Shown here piece by piece: positions 1 through 7,469 of a stretch of DNA of 12,721 nucleotides. The position numbers and the translations under genes were made by a program. The notes under the pieces are model-generated. The model searched no databases. It was not told where the DNA came from and worked only from the letters and a program-made list of their open reading frames with translations. The DNA lies in the NCBI GenBank assembly GCA_937925695.1, contig CALAMD010000016.1:1-12721 (forward strand), read 5' to 3'. Within the stretch, counting starts at the first letter, position 1, and each line of letters begins with the position of its first letter. Origin of the DNA: an uncultured Bacillaceae bacterium. Lineage in GTDB: Bacteria > Bacillota > Bacilli > Bacillales > Amphibacillaceae.

Positions 1-194
1 GTACGAAGGAAGTTTACGGTTCAAACTTTTGTGATATCTCACTTGCATTAGATGAACGGACAAATCGAATAACAGTTGTTTCGGTTATCGATAATTTGGT
101 CAAAGGTGCAGCGGGGCAGGCTGTACAAAATATGAACAAAATGTTAGGGATTGAGGAGCATATCGGTCTGGAATTTTTACCGGTTTATCCATAG
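1..194 (+). CDS. argC: N-acetyl-gamma-glutamyl-phosphate reductase, C-terminal fragment (cut by window start)
   Basis: Only the last 63 codons are in the window, read in the frame starting at base 3 and ending with TAG at 192-194. ArgC reduces N-acetylglutamyl phosphate to the semialdehyde with NADPH, the third step of arginine synthesis, in the cytoplasm. The visible tail has the family's typical end: a GSNFCDIS stretch, VVSVIDNLVKGAAGQAVQNMN, and a final LPVYP. The GAAGQAVQNMN block is a hallmark of the ArgC C-terminus. The stop lies 29 bp before argJ, so it is very probably the first gene of the arg operon. Its active-site cysteine and the operon promoter lie outside the window. Confidence 0.93.
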   Translation, partial: TKEVYGSNFCDISLALDERTNRITVVSVIDNLVKGAAGQAVQNMNKMLGIEEHIGLEFLPVYP

Positions 195-223
195 TCAACT
201 TAACTCGGAAGGGGGAAAGTAGC

Positions 224-1450
224 ATGGTCAACATGACGAAAAAATTAACTAAATTAAAAGATGGAACGATAGTGAGTCCAATTGGATTTAAATCGACTGG
301 GATTCACTCGGGTATAAAGGCAAGGCGCAAAGATCTCGGTTTAATTTACTGTGAACAACCAGCAAGTGCAGCAGCTGTATATACAACAAATGTCATTCAG
401 GCTGCTCCCCTTCAAGTAACAAAAAATAGTCTTACGAAAGAGGGAAAATTACAAGCGATTGTTGTCAATAGTGGCAATGCTAATGCATGTACAGGTGAAC
501 AAGGCATGCAAGATGCCCTAGAGATGCAAGCTTTAACGGCAAAAAAATTTGGAATTAATAATGATTATGTCGCGGTTGCCTCAACAGGTGTGATTGGTGA
601 ATTTTTACCAATGGAGAAGATTAAACAAGGCATTGAAAGGATGACACCAGCTAATACAGCGGAAGAAGCGCATCATTTCAATGAAGCGATTTTAACGACT
701 GATACGGTAACGAAGTCAACTTGCTACCAAACAGTGATTGACGGAAAAACAGTAACAATGGCCGGATCCGCCAAAGGGTCAGGCATGATAGCACCGAACA
801 TGGCAACGATGCTTGCCTTTATTACGACAGATGTGGCGATTACACCAGGTGCATTACAAATCGCCCTGACGGAAGCGACTGATCACACATTTAATTGTAT
901 TACCGTCGATGGCGATACTTCGACCAATGATAATGTGATCGTCATGGCCAGTGGATTAGCTGGTAATGAAACAATAACACCGGAACATTCTGATTGGCAA
1001 TTATTTGTTTCCTTGCTCCGCCAAACATGTGAAGACTTAGCGAAAATGATCGCCCGGGATGGTGAAGGGGCAACAAAGTTAGTGGAAGTTGAAGTCCGTG
1101 GCGCAAAGAATGACAAAGAAGCCCTTCAAGTGGCTAAAACCGTTGTCGGCTCTGCGCTCGTTAAAACAGCAGTATTTGGCGCTGATGCAAATTGGGGACG
1201 CATTATGATGGCCCTTGGTAATAGTGGTGCTACGATCAATCCAAATACAATTGATCTTGCCTTAGGTCCAATTCAACTGTTGAAAAACAGCCAGCCACTT
1301 TCTTATACGGAAGAAGAGGCATCAGCATATTTGAAAAATGAAGAAGTTAAAATCTTGATTGACTTGCATGTAGGTTCAGGAACAGGAAAGGGCTGGGGGT
1401 GCGATTTAACCTATGATTACGTACAAATCAATGCCAGTTATCGTTCATAA
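224..1450 (+). CDS. argJ: Bifunctional ornithine acetyltransferase / N-acetylglutamate synthase
   Basis: ArgJ moves the acetyl group from N-acetylornithine to glutamate, recycling it within the arginine pathway. Many Bacillus forms can also use acetyl-CoA. The 408-residue product is of normal family length (about 406 in B. subtilis). The precursor cleaves itself before the threonine of the ATML motif, which becomes the nucleophile of the beta chain; here that is Thr195 within APNMATML (191-197). VNSGNANACTG (81-91) and KGSGMIAPNM just before the cleavage site are also typical. The ATG at 224 is preceded by a strong GGAAGGGGG ribosome site (207-215). A second ATG at 233 is possible but has worse spacing. 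It follows argC by 29 bp and precedes argB by 16 bp. Whether it is truly bifunctional cannot be told from sequence. Confidence 0.96.
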   Translation: MVNMTKKLTKLKDGTIVSPIGFKSTGIHSGIKARRKDLGLIYCEQPASAAAVYTTNVIQAAPLQVTKNSLTKEGKLQAIVVNSGNANACTGEQGMQDALEMQALTAKKFGINNDYVAVASTGVIGEFLPMEKIKQGIERMTPANTAEEAHHFNEAILTTDTVTKSTCYQTVIDGKTVTMAGSAKGSGMIAPNMATMLAFITTDVAITPGALQIALTEATDHTFNCITVDGDTSTNDNVIVMASGLAGNETITPEHSDWQLFVSLLRQTCEDLAKMIARDGEGATKLVEVEVRGAKNDKEALQVAKTVVGSALVKTAVFGADANWGRIMMALGNSGATINPNTIDLALGPIQLLKNSQPLSYTEEEASAYLKNEEVKILIDLHVGSGTGKGWGCDLTYDYVQINASYRS

Positions 1451-1466
1451 AGGGGGTGGGTTCATC

Positions 1467-2282
1467 ATGAATATAAGTAAAAATATTATTGTCTTGAAAT
1501 GTGGTGGCAGTACGATTGACACATTATCTGATCGTTTTTTTACAAATATTAAAAAATTGCAAAAGGCAGGATTTAAGCCGATAATCGTACACGGTGGTGG
1601 ACCTACGATCGAAAAAGTATTAGAAAAAGAAAATATTGGTACCGAGTTTGTTAACGGTCTAAGAAAAACAACCGAAAAAGTATTAGATGTTGTTGAAACG
1701 GTGTTAACTGGTGTGATTAATAATAATATGGTTAGAAAGTTAAACCAGGCCAAGATTAAAGCGGTAGGATTATCTGGTTCCGATGCTCAGTTAATTCAAG
1801 CTGAACCAATTGACTTAAAAAAGTACGGTTATGTTGGCAATGTGAGTCGGGTCAATGTGGCATTTTTACATCAATTGCTTCAAAACGACATTGTACCGGT
1901 CATTGCTCCTATTGGGATTGGGAAAAACGGTACACGTTTTAATATCAATGCGGATACGGCAGCAGGTGCTGTAGCTAAAGCTGTTCGGGCCAAACAATTG
2001 GTTTTTATCACTGATGTGCCGGGGATTATGAAAGACAATCAATTATTGCCGTCTGTAACTGAACAAGAAGTTAAACAATTGATTCAATCCGGTGTAATTA
2101 CAGGTGGGATGATTCCTAAGGTTCAAGCAGCGCTAAATAGCTTAGGTCATGAATTGCAAGAGGCGATGATTGTTGATGGGAACCAAGCTGTTTTATCAAC
2201 AGCTGACACTAAATTGGTCGGGACGGTAATAAAAAAATCAGTGGGAGTTGAAGCACATGTCCGTTCTTTTTCCAACGTATAG
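1467..2282 (+). CDS. argB: Acetylglutamate kinase
   Basis: ArgB phosphorylates N-acetylglutamate with ATP, the second step of arginine synthesis. The 271-residue product has the amino-acid-kinase fold motifs in order: KCGGS at 11-15, HGGGP at 42-46, the FNINADTAAG acetylglutamate-binding stretch at 158-167, TDVPG at 182-186 and TGGMIPKV at 212-219. The start chosen is the ATG at 1467, preceded by AAAGGGGGTG (1449-1458). The open frame runs further upstream into argJ, but those codons have no ribosome site and no family match. The C-terminus is somewhat longer than in B. subtilis (258 residues); the extra residues are encoded by the 26 bp that overlap the start of argD. This overlap suggests translational coupling. 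Confidence 0.95.
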   Translation: MNISKNIIVLKCGGSTIDTLSDRFFTNIKKLQKAGFKPIIVHGGGPTIEKVLEKENIGTEFVNGLRKTTEKVLDVVETVLTGVINNNMVRKLNQAKIKAVGLSGSDAQLIQAEPIDLKKYGYVGNVSRVNVAFLHQLLQNDIVPVIAPIGIGKNGTRFNINADTAAGAVAKAVRAKQLVFITDVPGIMKDNQLLPSVTEQEVKQLIQSGVITGGMIPKVQAALNSLGHELQEAMIVDGNQAVLSTADTKLVGTVIKKSVGVEAHVRSFSNV

Positions 2283-3399
2283 CCGGTTTCCTGTGACAAT
2301 TGCTGAAGCAGAAGGTGTCACTGTAAAGGATACAGAAGGGAAATCATACCTAGATTTTGGTTCTGGAATTGGTGTTTGTAATCTAGGTCACCGTCATCCA
2401 ATCGTTCAAACAGCTGTTGAGGAACAGTTGCAAAAATATTGGCATGTGTCCAATCTCTATCATGTGCCTTTGCAAGAAGAAGTTGGACAACTGTTAATTG
2501 ATCATACTGTTGGTGATTATGTATTCTTTTGTAATAGTGGGGCAGAGGCCAATGAAGCAGCCATTAAATTAGCCCGTAAAGCGACGGGGAAAACAAAAAT
2601 TATTACTTTTAATCAGTCTTTCCATGGCCGTACATATGCTACGATGTCGGCAACTGGTCAACAAAAAATTCAGCAAGGTTTTGGTCCGTTATTAGAAACC
2701 TTTACGTATGTGCCCTACAATGATCTAGCGGCCTTTCAACAAGCCCTTGATGATAATACGGCAGCCGTTATGCTGGAAGTCATTCAAGGCGAGGGTGGTG
2801 TCGTCGTAAGTGACCCAGAATTTTTACAAGCCGTTGCTGAGCTATGTGAAGAAAATGATGTTCTGTTAATGATTGATGAAATCCAAACAGGGATTGGAAG
2901 AACAGGCAAGGCTTTTGCTTATGAGCATTACGGCATTTCCCCTGATGTGATTACCCTTGCGAAAGGGCTCGGGAATGGACTGCCAGTTGGGGCGATGATT
3001 GCGAAAGGAAAATATCGTGATGTTTTTGGTCCTGGTAGTCACGGGACTACGTTTGGCGGCAATCCGTTAGCTATGGCAGCAGCAAAAGCAGTATTACAAA
3101 CTGTGTTGCAAGATGAATTTTTAACTTCAGTTGAAGAAAAAGGCGAATATTTGCTTCAGCAATTAAATGAGACGATTGGTACCCATCCGAAAGTGAAAGA
3201 AATTCGTGGGAAAGGGTTCATGATCGGGATTGTCTATGAAGATGAGGTAGCCCCTTTGATTAACCAATTAATTGAATGCGGCTTATTCACGTTAAGTGCG
3301 GGACCAAATGTAATTCGTCTGTTGCCACCATTGATTGCTACAAAGGAAGACATCGATCAAGCCGTATCGTTAATTGCTGATGTATTGACTCATGCATAA
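2257..3399 (+). CDS. argD: Acetylornithine aminotransferase (PLP-dependent)
   Basis: ArgD transfers an amino group from glutamate to N-acetylglutamate semialdehyde, giving N-acetylornithine. The 380-residue product is a class III aminotransferase. Visible landmarks are FCNSGAEANE (91-100), FHGRTYA (122-128), the cofactor-binding Asp207 in MIDEIQTGIGRTG, and the Schiff-base Lys236 in TLAKGLGNGLPVGA. HGTTFGGNPLA and the GPNVIRLLPPL tail are also typical. The ATG at 2257 matches the usual N-terminus (LFPTYSRFPV) and has GGGAG at 2243-2247. A TTG at 2248 is in frame but lies directly on that ribosome site. The start overlaps argB by 26 bp. Confidence 0.96.
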   Translation: MSVLFPTYSRFPVTIAEAEGVTVKDTEGKSYLDFGSGIGVCNLGHRHPIVQTAVEEQLQKYWHVSNLYHVPLQEEVGQLLIDHTVGDYVFFCNSGAEANEAAIKLARKATGKTKIITFNQSFHGRTYATMSATGQQKIQQGFGPLLETFTYVPYNDLAAFQQALDDNTAAVMLEVIQGEGGVVVSDPEFLQAVAELCEENDVLLMIDEIQTGIGRTGKAFAYEHYGISPDVITLAKGLGNGLPVGAMIAKGKYRDVFGPGSHGTTFGGNPLAMAAAKAVLQTVLQDEFLTSVEEKGEYLLQQLNETIGTHPKVKEIRGKGFMIGIVYEDEVAPLINQLIECGLFTLSAGPNVIRLLPPLIATKEDIDQAVSLIADVLTHA

Positions 3400-3472
3400 C
3401 CGAATGTAAAAAATATACTGAATGAAAGACAATGAAGTCCCTTATTAAACCAAGAGAAAGAAGTGAGCGCCA

Positions 3473-4435
3473 ATGAATAGCACTTCAGTAGCTAAACATA
3501 TATCTGATCAATGGAAAAACAAACATCTGTTAACATTGCAAGACTTTACCCAGGATGAGCTGATGGCTTTGATTGAGTTTGGGTTGCAATTAAAACAAGC
3601 ACAAAAATCGGGGAAGCCCCATCCTATCTTAGCCGGAAAAACATTAGCGATGATTTTTGAAAAACCTTCAACAAGAACAAGAGTCTCCTTTGAAACAGGT
3701 ATATTTCAACTTGGAGGCCATGCATTATTTTTAGGGAAAAATGATATCCAGATGGGCAATGGTGAAACGATCGCTGATACAGCTCAAGTATTGTCTCGAT
3801 ATGTTGATGCGATTATGATTCGAACCTTTGAACATGAAATTGTTGAGGAGTTAGCGACTCACGCATCAATTCCGATCATTAACGGTTTAACCGATGACTA
3901 TCATCCATGTCAAGTACTGGCTGATTTTATGACGATTTACGAAAAGAAAAATCGTTTAACTGGTTTAAAGTTAGCCTATATTGGTGATGGAAATAATATG
4001 GCCAACACATTATTAATGGGTTGTGCGATTATGGGCATTGACTGTGTTATCGCCTCGCCAAGTGGTTATGAAGTGAAAGCTGAAGTCCTTGATGAGGCAA
4101 AGCAATTAGCTAAAGCCACTGGTGCAACATTGTTACAAACAAATGATCCAACGGTGGCGGTGAAAGACGCGGACATCGTTTATACAGATGTGTGGGCGAG
4201 CATGGGATTTGAAGATGAACACGCTGCCCGGTTAAAAAAATTCACTAATTATCAAGTAAATGATGAGTTAGTAAAATTAGCCAAAGACGACTATCTATTT
4301 ATGCACTGTTTACCAGCGAACCGTGGTGAAGAAGTCGCTGCCTCGGTCATCGATGGAACGAATTCGGTTGTTTTTGATGAAGCGGAAAATAGACTTCATA
4401 TTCAAAAAGCGATTTTAGCCGCTATTTTAGGATGA
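3473..4435 (+). CDS. argF: Ornithine carbamoyltransferase
   Basis: ArgF joins carbamoyl phosphate to ornithine to give citrulline. The 320-residue product (319 in B. subtilis) has the carbamoyl-phosphate loop STRTR (66-70), HPCQ (144-147), the ornithine-binding DVWASMG (239-245) and the HCLP catalytic cysteine (Cys279). The last motif reads HCLPANR, where HCLPAHR is commoner. The anabolic role is inferred from the operon; the catabolic form ArcB would normally sit with arcA or arcC. The ribosome site AAGTGAG (3461-3467) is modest. The gap to argD is 73 bp and shows no clear promoter or ArgR site. In B. subtilis carAB lies between argD and argF; here it does not. Confidence 0.95.
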   Translation: MNSTSVAKHISDQWKNKHLLTLQDFTQDELMALIEFGLQLKQAQKSGKPHPILAGKTLAMIFEKPSTRTRVSFETGIFQLGGHALFLGKNDIQMGNGETIADTAQVLSRYVDAIMIRTFEHEIVEELATHASIPIINGLTDDYHPCQVLADFMTIYEKKNRLTGLKLAYIGDGNNMANTLLMGCAIMGIDCVIASPSGYEVKAEVLDEAKQLAKATGATLLQTNDPTVAVKDADIVYTDVWASMGFEDEHAARLKKFTNYQVNDELVKLAKDDYLFMHCLPANRGEEVAASVIDGTNSVVFDEAENRLHIQKAILAAILG

Positions 4436-4444
4436 TGTCATGTT

Positions 4445-4494
4445 AAAAAGCTACTCTTTTGGATCCGGGATTGATCCGATAAGAGTAGTTTTTT
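4445..4494. terminator. Intrinsic terminator of the arg operon
   Basis: CTACTCTT (4451-4458) pairs with AAGAGTAG (4481-4488). An inner GGATC (4461-4465) pairs with GATCC (4473-4477). The run of A before the stem pairs with the run of T after it, so the element could work on both strands. It starts 9 bp after the argF stop. No gene on the opposite strand needs it here. Confidence 0.93.
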
Positions 4495-4620
4495 ATGTGT
4501 GAAATTAGAACTAGTTTGAAGTAAATTAATTTTTATTGTGATGTGATGAACAAGGGCGATCTATATAGCTTTTACACACTATCATTGTGATTAAATAGAC
4601 ACCTGTTATTTACTTGACTT

Positions 4621-4642
4621 TCTATCTAAAAACACAGATAGA
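4621..4642. repeat. Short perfect inverted repeat in the argF-yebE gap
   Basis: TCTATCT (4621-4627) and AGATAGA (4636-4642) form a perfect 7-bp inverted repeat with an 8-nt spacer. It lies just after a TTGACT hexamer (4614-4619), but no good -10 box follows at the right distance. The rest of the 231-bp gap (4495-4725) is AT-rich and shows no gene. This could be an operator or chance. Confidence 0.3.
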
Positions 4643-4725
4643 CAAAATAATGATTAAATAGGTAAAAAATGAGCATATTTGCTATAGTGGGGGTATACTT
4701 TGAGAGAATCTGAGGAGGACTTCTT

Positions 4726-5343
4726 ATGTTAGAAAATGCATACACGATGGTATTGATTATTCTCATTATTAACATCTTTTATGTTTCATTCTTTACGGTA
4801 CGAATGATATTGACGATGAAGGGATTTAAATATTTTGCAGCGCTCGTCAGTATGATTGAGGTCGTTATTTATATTTCAGGCTTAACCCTCGTCCTTGATA
4901 ATTTAAATGAAATTCAAAATATTATTGCTTATGCGGTTGGTTTCGGCATAGGTGTGCTAGTAGGAATGATCATTGAAGAAAAACTAGCCCTTGGCTATAT
5001 TACAGTTGATGTTGTTTCCTCAAATCCTGATCTGCCGTTAACGCGTAAATTAAGGGAAAAAGGTTATGGGGTGACGAGCTGGCATTCATACGGGATGGAT
5101 GGGGATCGTTTATCAATGCAAATATTAACACCAAGAAAATACGAACGCGCACTTTATGAGGACATCAAATCAATTGACCCGAAGGCCTTTATGATTTCCT
5201 ATGAACCAAGTCAAATACACGGTGGATTCTGGGTAAGGCAAGTTAGAAAAGGAAATTTATTTAGAAAACGAACAGAAAAGATAAAAGCAGATCGGCTTAA
5301 AGAGCATGATCGAAAATTGCATCAATTAGAAAATGATGAATAA
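4726..5343 (+). CDS. yebE: YebE-like membrane protein (UPF0316 / DUF2179 family), function unknown
   Basis: The 205-residue product closely resembles B. subtilis YebE, whose biochemical role is not established. The N-terminal part has three likely membrane helices (about residues 5-25, 36-57 and 66-83). A soluble DUF2179 domain follows (about 90-172), with EEKLALGYITV, REKGYGVTSWHSYG, GDR and the DPKAFMISYEP and GGFWVR blocks. A lysine- and arginine-rich tail of about 30 residues makes it somewhat longer than YebE (about 184). The start at 4726 has a strong GAGGAGGA site (4712-4719). DUF2179 domains in related proteins have been linked to nucleotide binding; any such role here is inference. 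yebE lies upstream of purE in B. subtilis too, so the synteny supports the name. The small yebG that follows it there is not seen here. Confidence 0.85.
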   Translation: MLENAYTMVLIILIINIFYVSFFTVRMILTMKGFKYFAALVSMIEVVIYISGLTLVLDNLNEIQNIIAYAVGFGIGVLVGMIIEEKLALGYITVDVVSSNPDLPLTRKLREKGYGVTSWHSYGMDGDRLSMQILTPRKYERALYEDIKSIDPKAFMISYEPSQIHGGFWVRQVRKGNLFRKRTEKIKADRLKEHDRKLHQLENDE

Positions 5344-5444
5344 TCGCCGATGATTGTTTTAATTTGTTGTTAAAATGGGAATACCAGAATTAAATGACAA
5401 CAAAATATGGATAAGACAATGAGACGTGACGTAAGAATCGAGGT

Positions 5445-5490
5445 AAAACCCGAACATTAAAATAAAATATCTGCAATATTGTTCGAAAAT
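5445..5490. promoter_or_regulatory. PurR operator: two oppositely oriented PurBoxes
   Basis: AAACCCGAACATT (5446-5458) on the + strand and, on the - strand, the complement of ATTGTTCGAAAAT (5478-5490) each match the Bacillus PurBox pattern AWWWCCGAACWWT with one mismatch. The pair sits directly upstream of the -35 box, as in PurR-controlled operons. PurR represses when PRPP is low. The match is by eye. Confidence 0.82.
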
Positions 5491-5494
5491 TATA

Positions 5495-5524
5495 TTGACA
5501 TGTAAATTCAACTTTTGGTAAACT
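5495..5524 (+). promoter_or_regulatory. Sigma-A promoter of the purine operon
   Basis: A perfect -35 box TTGACA (5495-5500) and TAAACT -10 (5519-5524) are separated by 18 bp. A TGG just before the -10 gives an extended -10. Transcription should begin near 5531, about 20 nt before the riboswitch aptamer. Confidence 0.85.
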
Positions 5525-5550
5525 GAAGTTGACAAACAAATACGGATCAT

Positions 5551-5617
5551 CCTCATATATTTTTGGGAATATGGCCCAAAAGTCTCTACCTGGTACCGTA
5601 AATACTAGACTATGAGG
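5551..5617 (+). promoter_or_regulatory. Purine riboswitch aptamer, guanine/hypoxanthine type
   Basis: P1 is CCTCATA (5551-5557) with TATGAGG (5611-5617). P2 is TTTGGG (5562-5567) with CCCAAA (5575-5580), carrying the conserved AATATGG loop. P3 is CTGGTA (5590-5595) with TACTAG (5603-5608), closing the CCGTAAA loop. The joining strand CTCTACC also matches the class. The specificity base in GACTATG is C (5610), which pairs with guanine or hypoxanthine; adenine switches carry T. It sits in the 5' leader of purE, as in B. subtilis. Confidence 0.95.
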
Positions 5618-5656
5618 GAAGATGGCTTAGTGATTATGATAAGACCATTTTATCAT
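5612..5656 (+). promoter_or_regulatory. Antiterminator of the purine riboswitch
   Basis: AAGATGGCTTA (5619-5629) can pair with the strand 5640-5651, leaving one bulged A (5644). The stem continues across a small internal loop through ATGA (5612-5615) with TCAT (5653-5656). It therefore uses both the 3' strand of P1 and the left arm of the terminator, which makes it mutually exclusive with each. This is the expected OFF-switch logic: ligand stabilises P1 and frees the terminator. Pairing was worked out by hand. Confidence 0.7.
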
Positions 5657-5677
5657 TGTTTTCCTATGGTCTTTTTT
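5641..5677 (+). terminator. Riboswitch-controlled intrinsic terminator
   Basis: AAGACCAT (5641-5648) pairs with ATGGTCTT (5666-5673) around a 17-nt loop. The stem runs directly into a T tract ending at 5677. It lies 24 nt after the aptamer and is the expression platform. Confidence 0.9.
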
Positions 5678-5709
5678 AATTTTGAACGATTTGCATACTT
5701 AACACGACA

Positions 5710-5764
5710 GTCTATTTATCTTCTCTCATTGTGCACCCTGGAAGATGAATAGACATTTTTATTT
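5710..5764 (+). terminator. Second terminator-like hairpin in the purE leader
   Basis: GTCTATTTATCTTC (5710-5723) pairs over 14 positions with GAAGATGAATAGAC (5741-5754), with one U-G wobble. The loop is 17 nt and ATTTTTATTT follows. It lies between the riboswitch terminator and purE. The octamer TTGTGCAC occurs in its loop (5729-5736) and again just downstream (5763-5770). It could be a second attenuator, an RNA-stability element or a processing site; no competing antiterminator was found. Confidence 0.65.
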
Positions 5765-5803
5765 GTGCACAATTAATCAAGTTCATTGAGAAAGAGGGAT
5801 TTC

Positions 5804-6295
5804 ATGGTCAAAGTTGGCGTCATTATGGGAAGTATATCGGATTGGGACACGATGCAGCATACATGTGAAACGCTCGAAGCATTAGACATAGCTTTTGAAA
5901 AGGAAGTCGTTTCTGCCCATCGCACCCCAGAAGATATGGCAACTTATGCTAAAACAGCTGAAGATCGAGGTTTGAAGGTAATCATTGCTGGTGCTGGTGG
6001 AGCAGCCCATCTACCTGGCATGGTTGCGGCTTATACCACATTACCAGTCATCGGTGTTCCGGTTAAAACAAGCACCCTCAGTGGTGTTGATTCGCTTTTA
6101 TCAATAGTCCAAATGCCAGGGGGCGTACCAACAGCCACAATGGCAATCGGTAAAGCAGGTGCGATTAATGCAGCGATTTTTGCTGGTGAAATAATAGGCG
6201 CTTTTGATGAGGAAGTAGCTAAAAATGTCAAGGGTTACCGCAAGCAAATGCAAGCTCATGTAGAAGAAATGAGGGACGAACTTGCTAAAAAATAA
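5804..6295 (+). CDS. purE: N5-carboxyaminoimidazole ribonucleotide mutase
   Basis: PurE converts N5-CAIR, the product of PurK, to CAIR in purine synthesis. The 163-residue product is the usual size for class I PurE. All expected motifs are present: GSISD (9-13), SAHRTP (37-42) with catalytic His39, GAGGAAHLPGM (63-73) and QMPGGVP (103-109). The ATG at 5804 is chosen because VKVGVIMGS begins where homologues do and AAAGAGGGA (5791-5799) precedes it. A TTG at 5786 is in frame but adds residues not shared with the family. It is the first gene after the riboswitch leader and overlaps purK by 14 bp. Confidence 0.97.
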   Translation: MVKVGVIMGSISDWDTMQHTCETLEALDIAFEKEVVSAHRTPEDMATYAKTAEDRGLKVIIAGAGGAAHLPGMVAAYTTLPVIGVPVKTSTLSGVDSLLSIVQMPGGVPTATMAIGKAGAINAAIFAGEIIGAFDEEVAKNVKGYRKQMQAHVEEMRDELAKK

Positions 6296-7469
6296 TGACT
6301 ACGAAGTAATTTTACCCGGACAAACAATTGGTATTATCGGTGGTGGTCAATTAGGCAGAATGATGGCGATCGCCGCCCGCTATATGGGTTATCGCATTGT
6401 TGTGTTGGATCCAACCGAAAATTGTCCAACCGCCCAAGTGGCTGATGAACAAATAGTTGCTGCTTATGATGATATGGAGGCAATTATTCAACTTACAGAC
6501 AAGTGCGATGTGATCACTTATGAATTTGAAAATGTTGACTTAGAGGCAGCAACGTATATTGAGCAACAAGGAAAATTACCTCAAGGCGCCTATCCTTTGG
6601 CTGTGACCCAAAATCGGCAAAAAGAAAAAGAGTTATTACAGCAACTAGGTTTGCCCGTTCCTCGTTTTGCGATTGTCAATGATGGAGAATCTTGTCGGCA
6701 AGTGTTACAAGACTTTCCGTTACCTGCTGTTGTGAAGACTTGTCGTGGTGGGTATGATGGCAAAGGACAAATTAAGATTCGCTCAGAGCAAGATATTGAA
6801 CAAGCCGTTGAATTTGTTGAGCGACATCAATTTTGTATTGTTGAGGAATGGATTTTATTTGACCAAGAGATCTCAATCATTTTTAGTCGGACTGCTTCTG
6901 GTCAACTCACATTTTTTCCACTAGCAGAAAATGATCATCAAGATCATATTTTAGCGACAACGATAGCCCCTGCCAGGGTTTCAGATATGGTTGCTGATAA
7001 AGCAATCCAAGCGGCAACTAAGATTGCGGAAAAGATGAACATTGTTGGCACCTTTGCAATCGAAATGTTTGTGAAGGGTGAAGACATATTTATTAATGAG
7101 ATGGCACCTCGGCCCCATAATTCTGGTCATTACACAATTGAAGCCTGTAATGTATCCCAATTCACCCAGCATATCCGGGCCATTTGTCAGTTGCCACTTG
7201 TTGAAGTTTCGTTGTTGCAGCCTGCGCTCATGATCAATTTATTAGGTGAGGACCTGCCTCATGCTTTTGAAAAAATGCAAGAGGAAGGTATAGGTTTTAT
7301 TCATTTATATGGGAAGGCAGAGGCCCAACCGAAAAGAAAAATGGGGCACGTCACTTTTCTAGCCCATACTATTGATGAGTTGCAGCGACTGCAAGAAAGT
7401 TGGTTAAAAATAGATAGAAACAACCAAGCTAATGGTAGTGATGATGTAAGGGGGATAAAACATGATTGA
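6282..7469 (+). CDS. purK: N5-carboxyaminoimidazole ribonucleotide synthase (ATP-grasp)
   Basis: PurK uses ATP and bicarbonate to carboxylate AIR to N5-CAIR, which PurE then rearranges. The 395-residue product has the N-terminal GGGQLG (20-25), ITYEFENVD (78-86), the ATP-grasp loop KTCRGGYDGKGQ (152-163) and the metal/ATP motif NEMAPRPHNSGH (272-283). B. subtilis PurK is about 380 residues, so the length is ordinary. Translation appears to begin at TTG 6282, inside purE, with GAGGGA at 6271-6276. No ATG lies near the start of homology. The end overlaps purB by 8 bp. Overlaps on both sides suggest coupled translation. Confidence 0.96.
   Translation: MLKNNDYEVILPGQTIGIIGGGQLGRMMAIAARYMGYRIVVLDPTENCPTAQVADEQIVAAYDDMEAIIQLTDKCDVITYEFENVDLEAATYIEQQGKLPQGAYPLAVTQNRQKEKELLQQLGLPVPRFAIVNDGESCRQVLQDFPLPAVVKTCRGGYDGKGQIKIRSEQDIEQAVEFVERHQFCIVEEWILFDQEISIIFSRTASGQLTFFPLAENDHQDHILATTIAPARVSDMVADKAIQAATKIAEKMNIVGTFAIEMFVKGEDIFINEMAPRPHNSGHYTIEACNVSQFTQHIRAICQLPLVEVSLLQPALMINLLGEDLPHAFEKMQEEGIGFIHLYGKAEAQPKRKMGHVTFLAHTIDELQRLQESWLKIDRNNQANGSDDVRGIKHD

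Noticed and set aside
883..1116. Minus-strand open frames inside the arg and pur genes (for example 883-1116, 7770-8093, 11572-11841)
   Set aside because: They overlap clearly coding + strand genes, have no family resemblance and read as shadows of the real frames.
1413..1466. Upstream extension of argB into argJ
   Set aside because: No ribosome site precedes it and the residues do not match the family; ATG 1467 has a strong site.
4660..4699. Possible promoter just before the yebE-like gene (TATAGT 4683-4688, TATACT 4694-4699, or a sigma-B-like GGGTAT 4691-4696)
   Set aside because: The -10-like boxes are good, but no matching -35 for sigma-A or sigma-B is found at an acceptable distance, so neither can be called.
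5344..5444. Remnant of yebG between yebE and purE
   Set aside because: No frame here resembles the small NETI-type protein; only short stop-interrupted frames are present.
5551..5617. Adenine-type purine riboswitch
   Set aside because: The specificity base in GACTATG is C rather than T, which marks a guanine/hypoxanthine aptamer.
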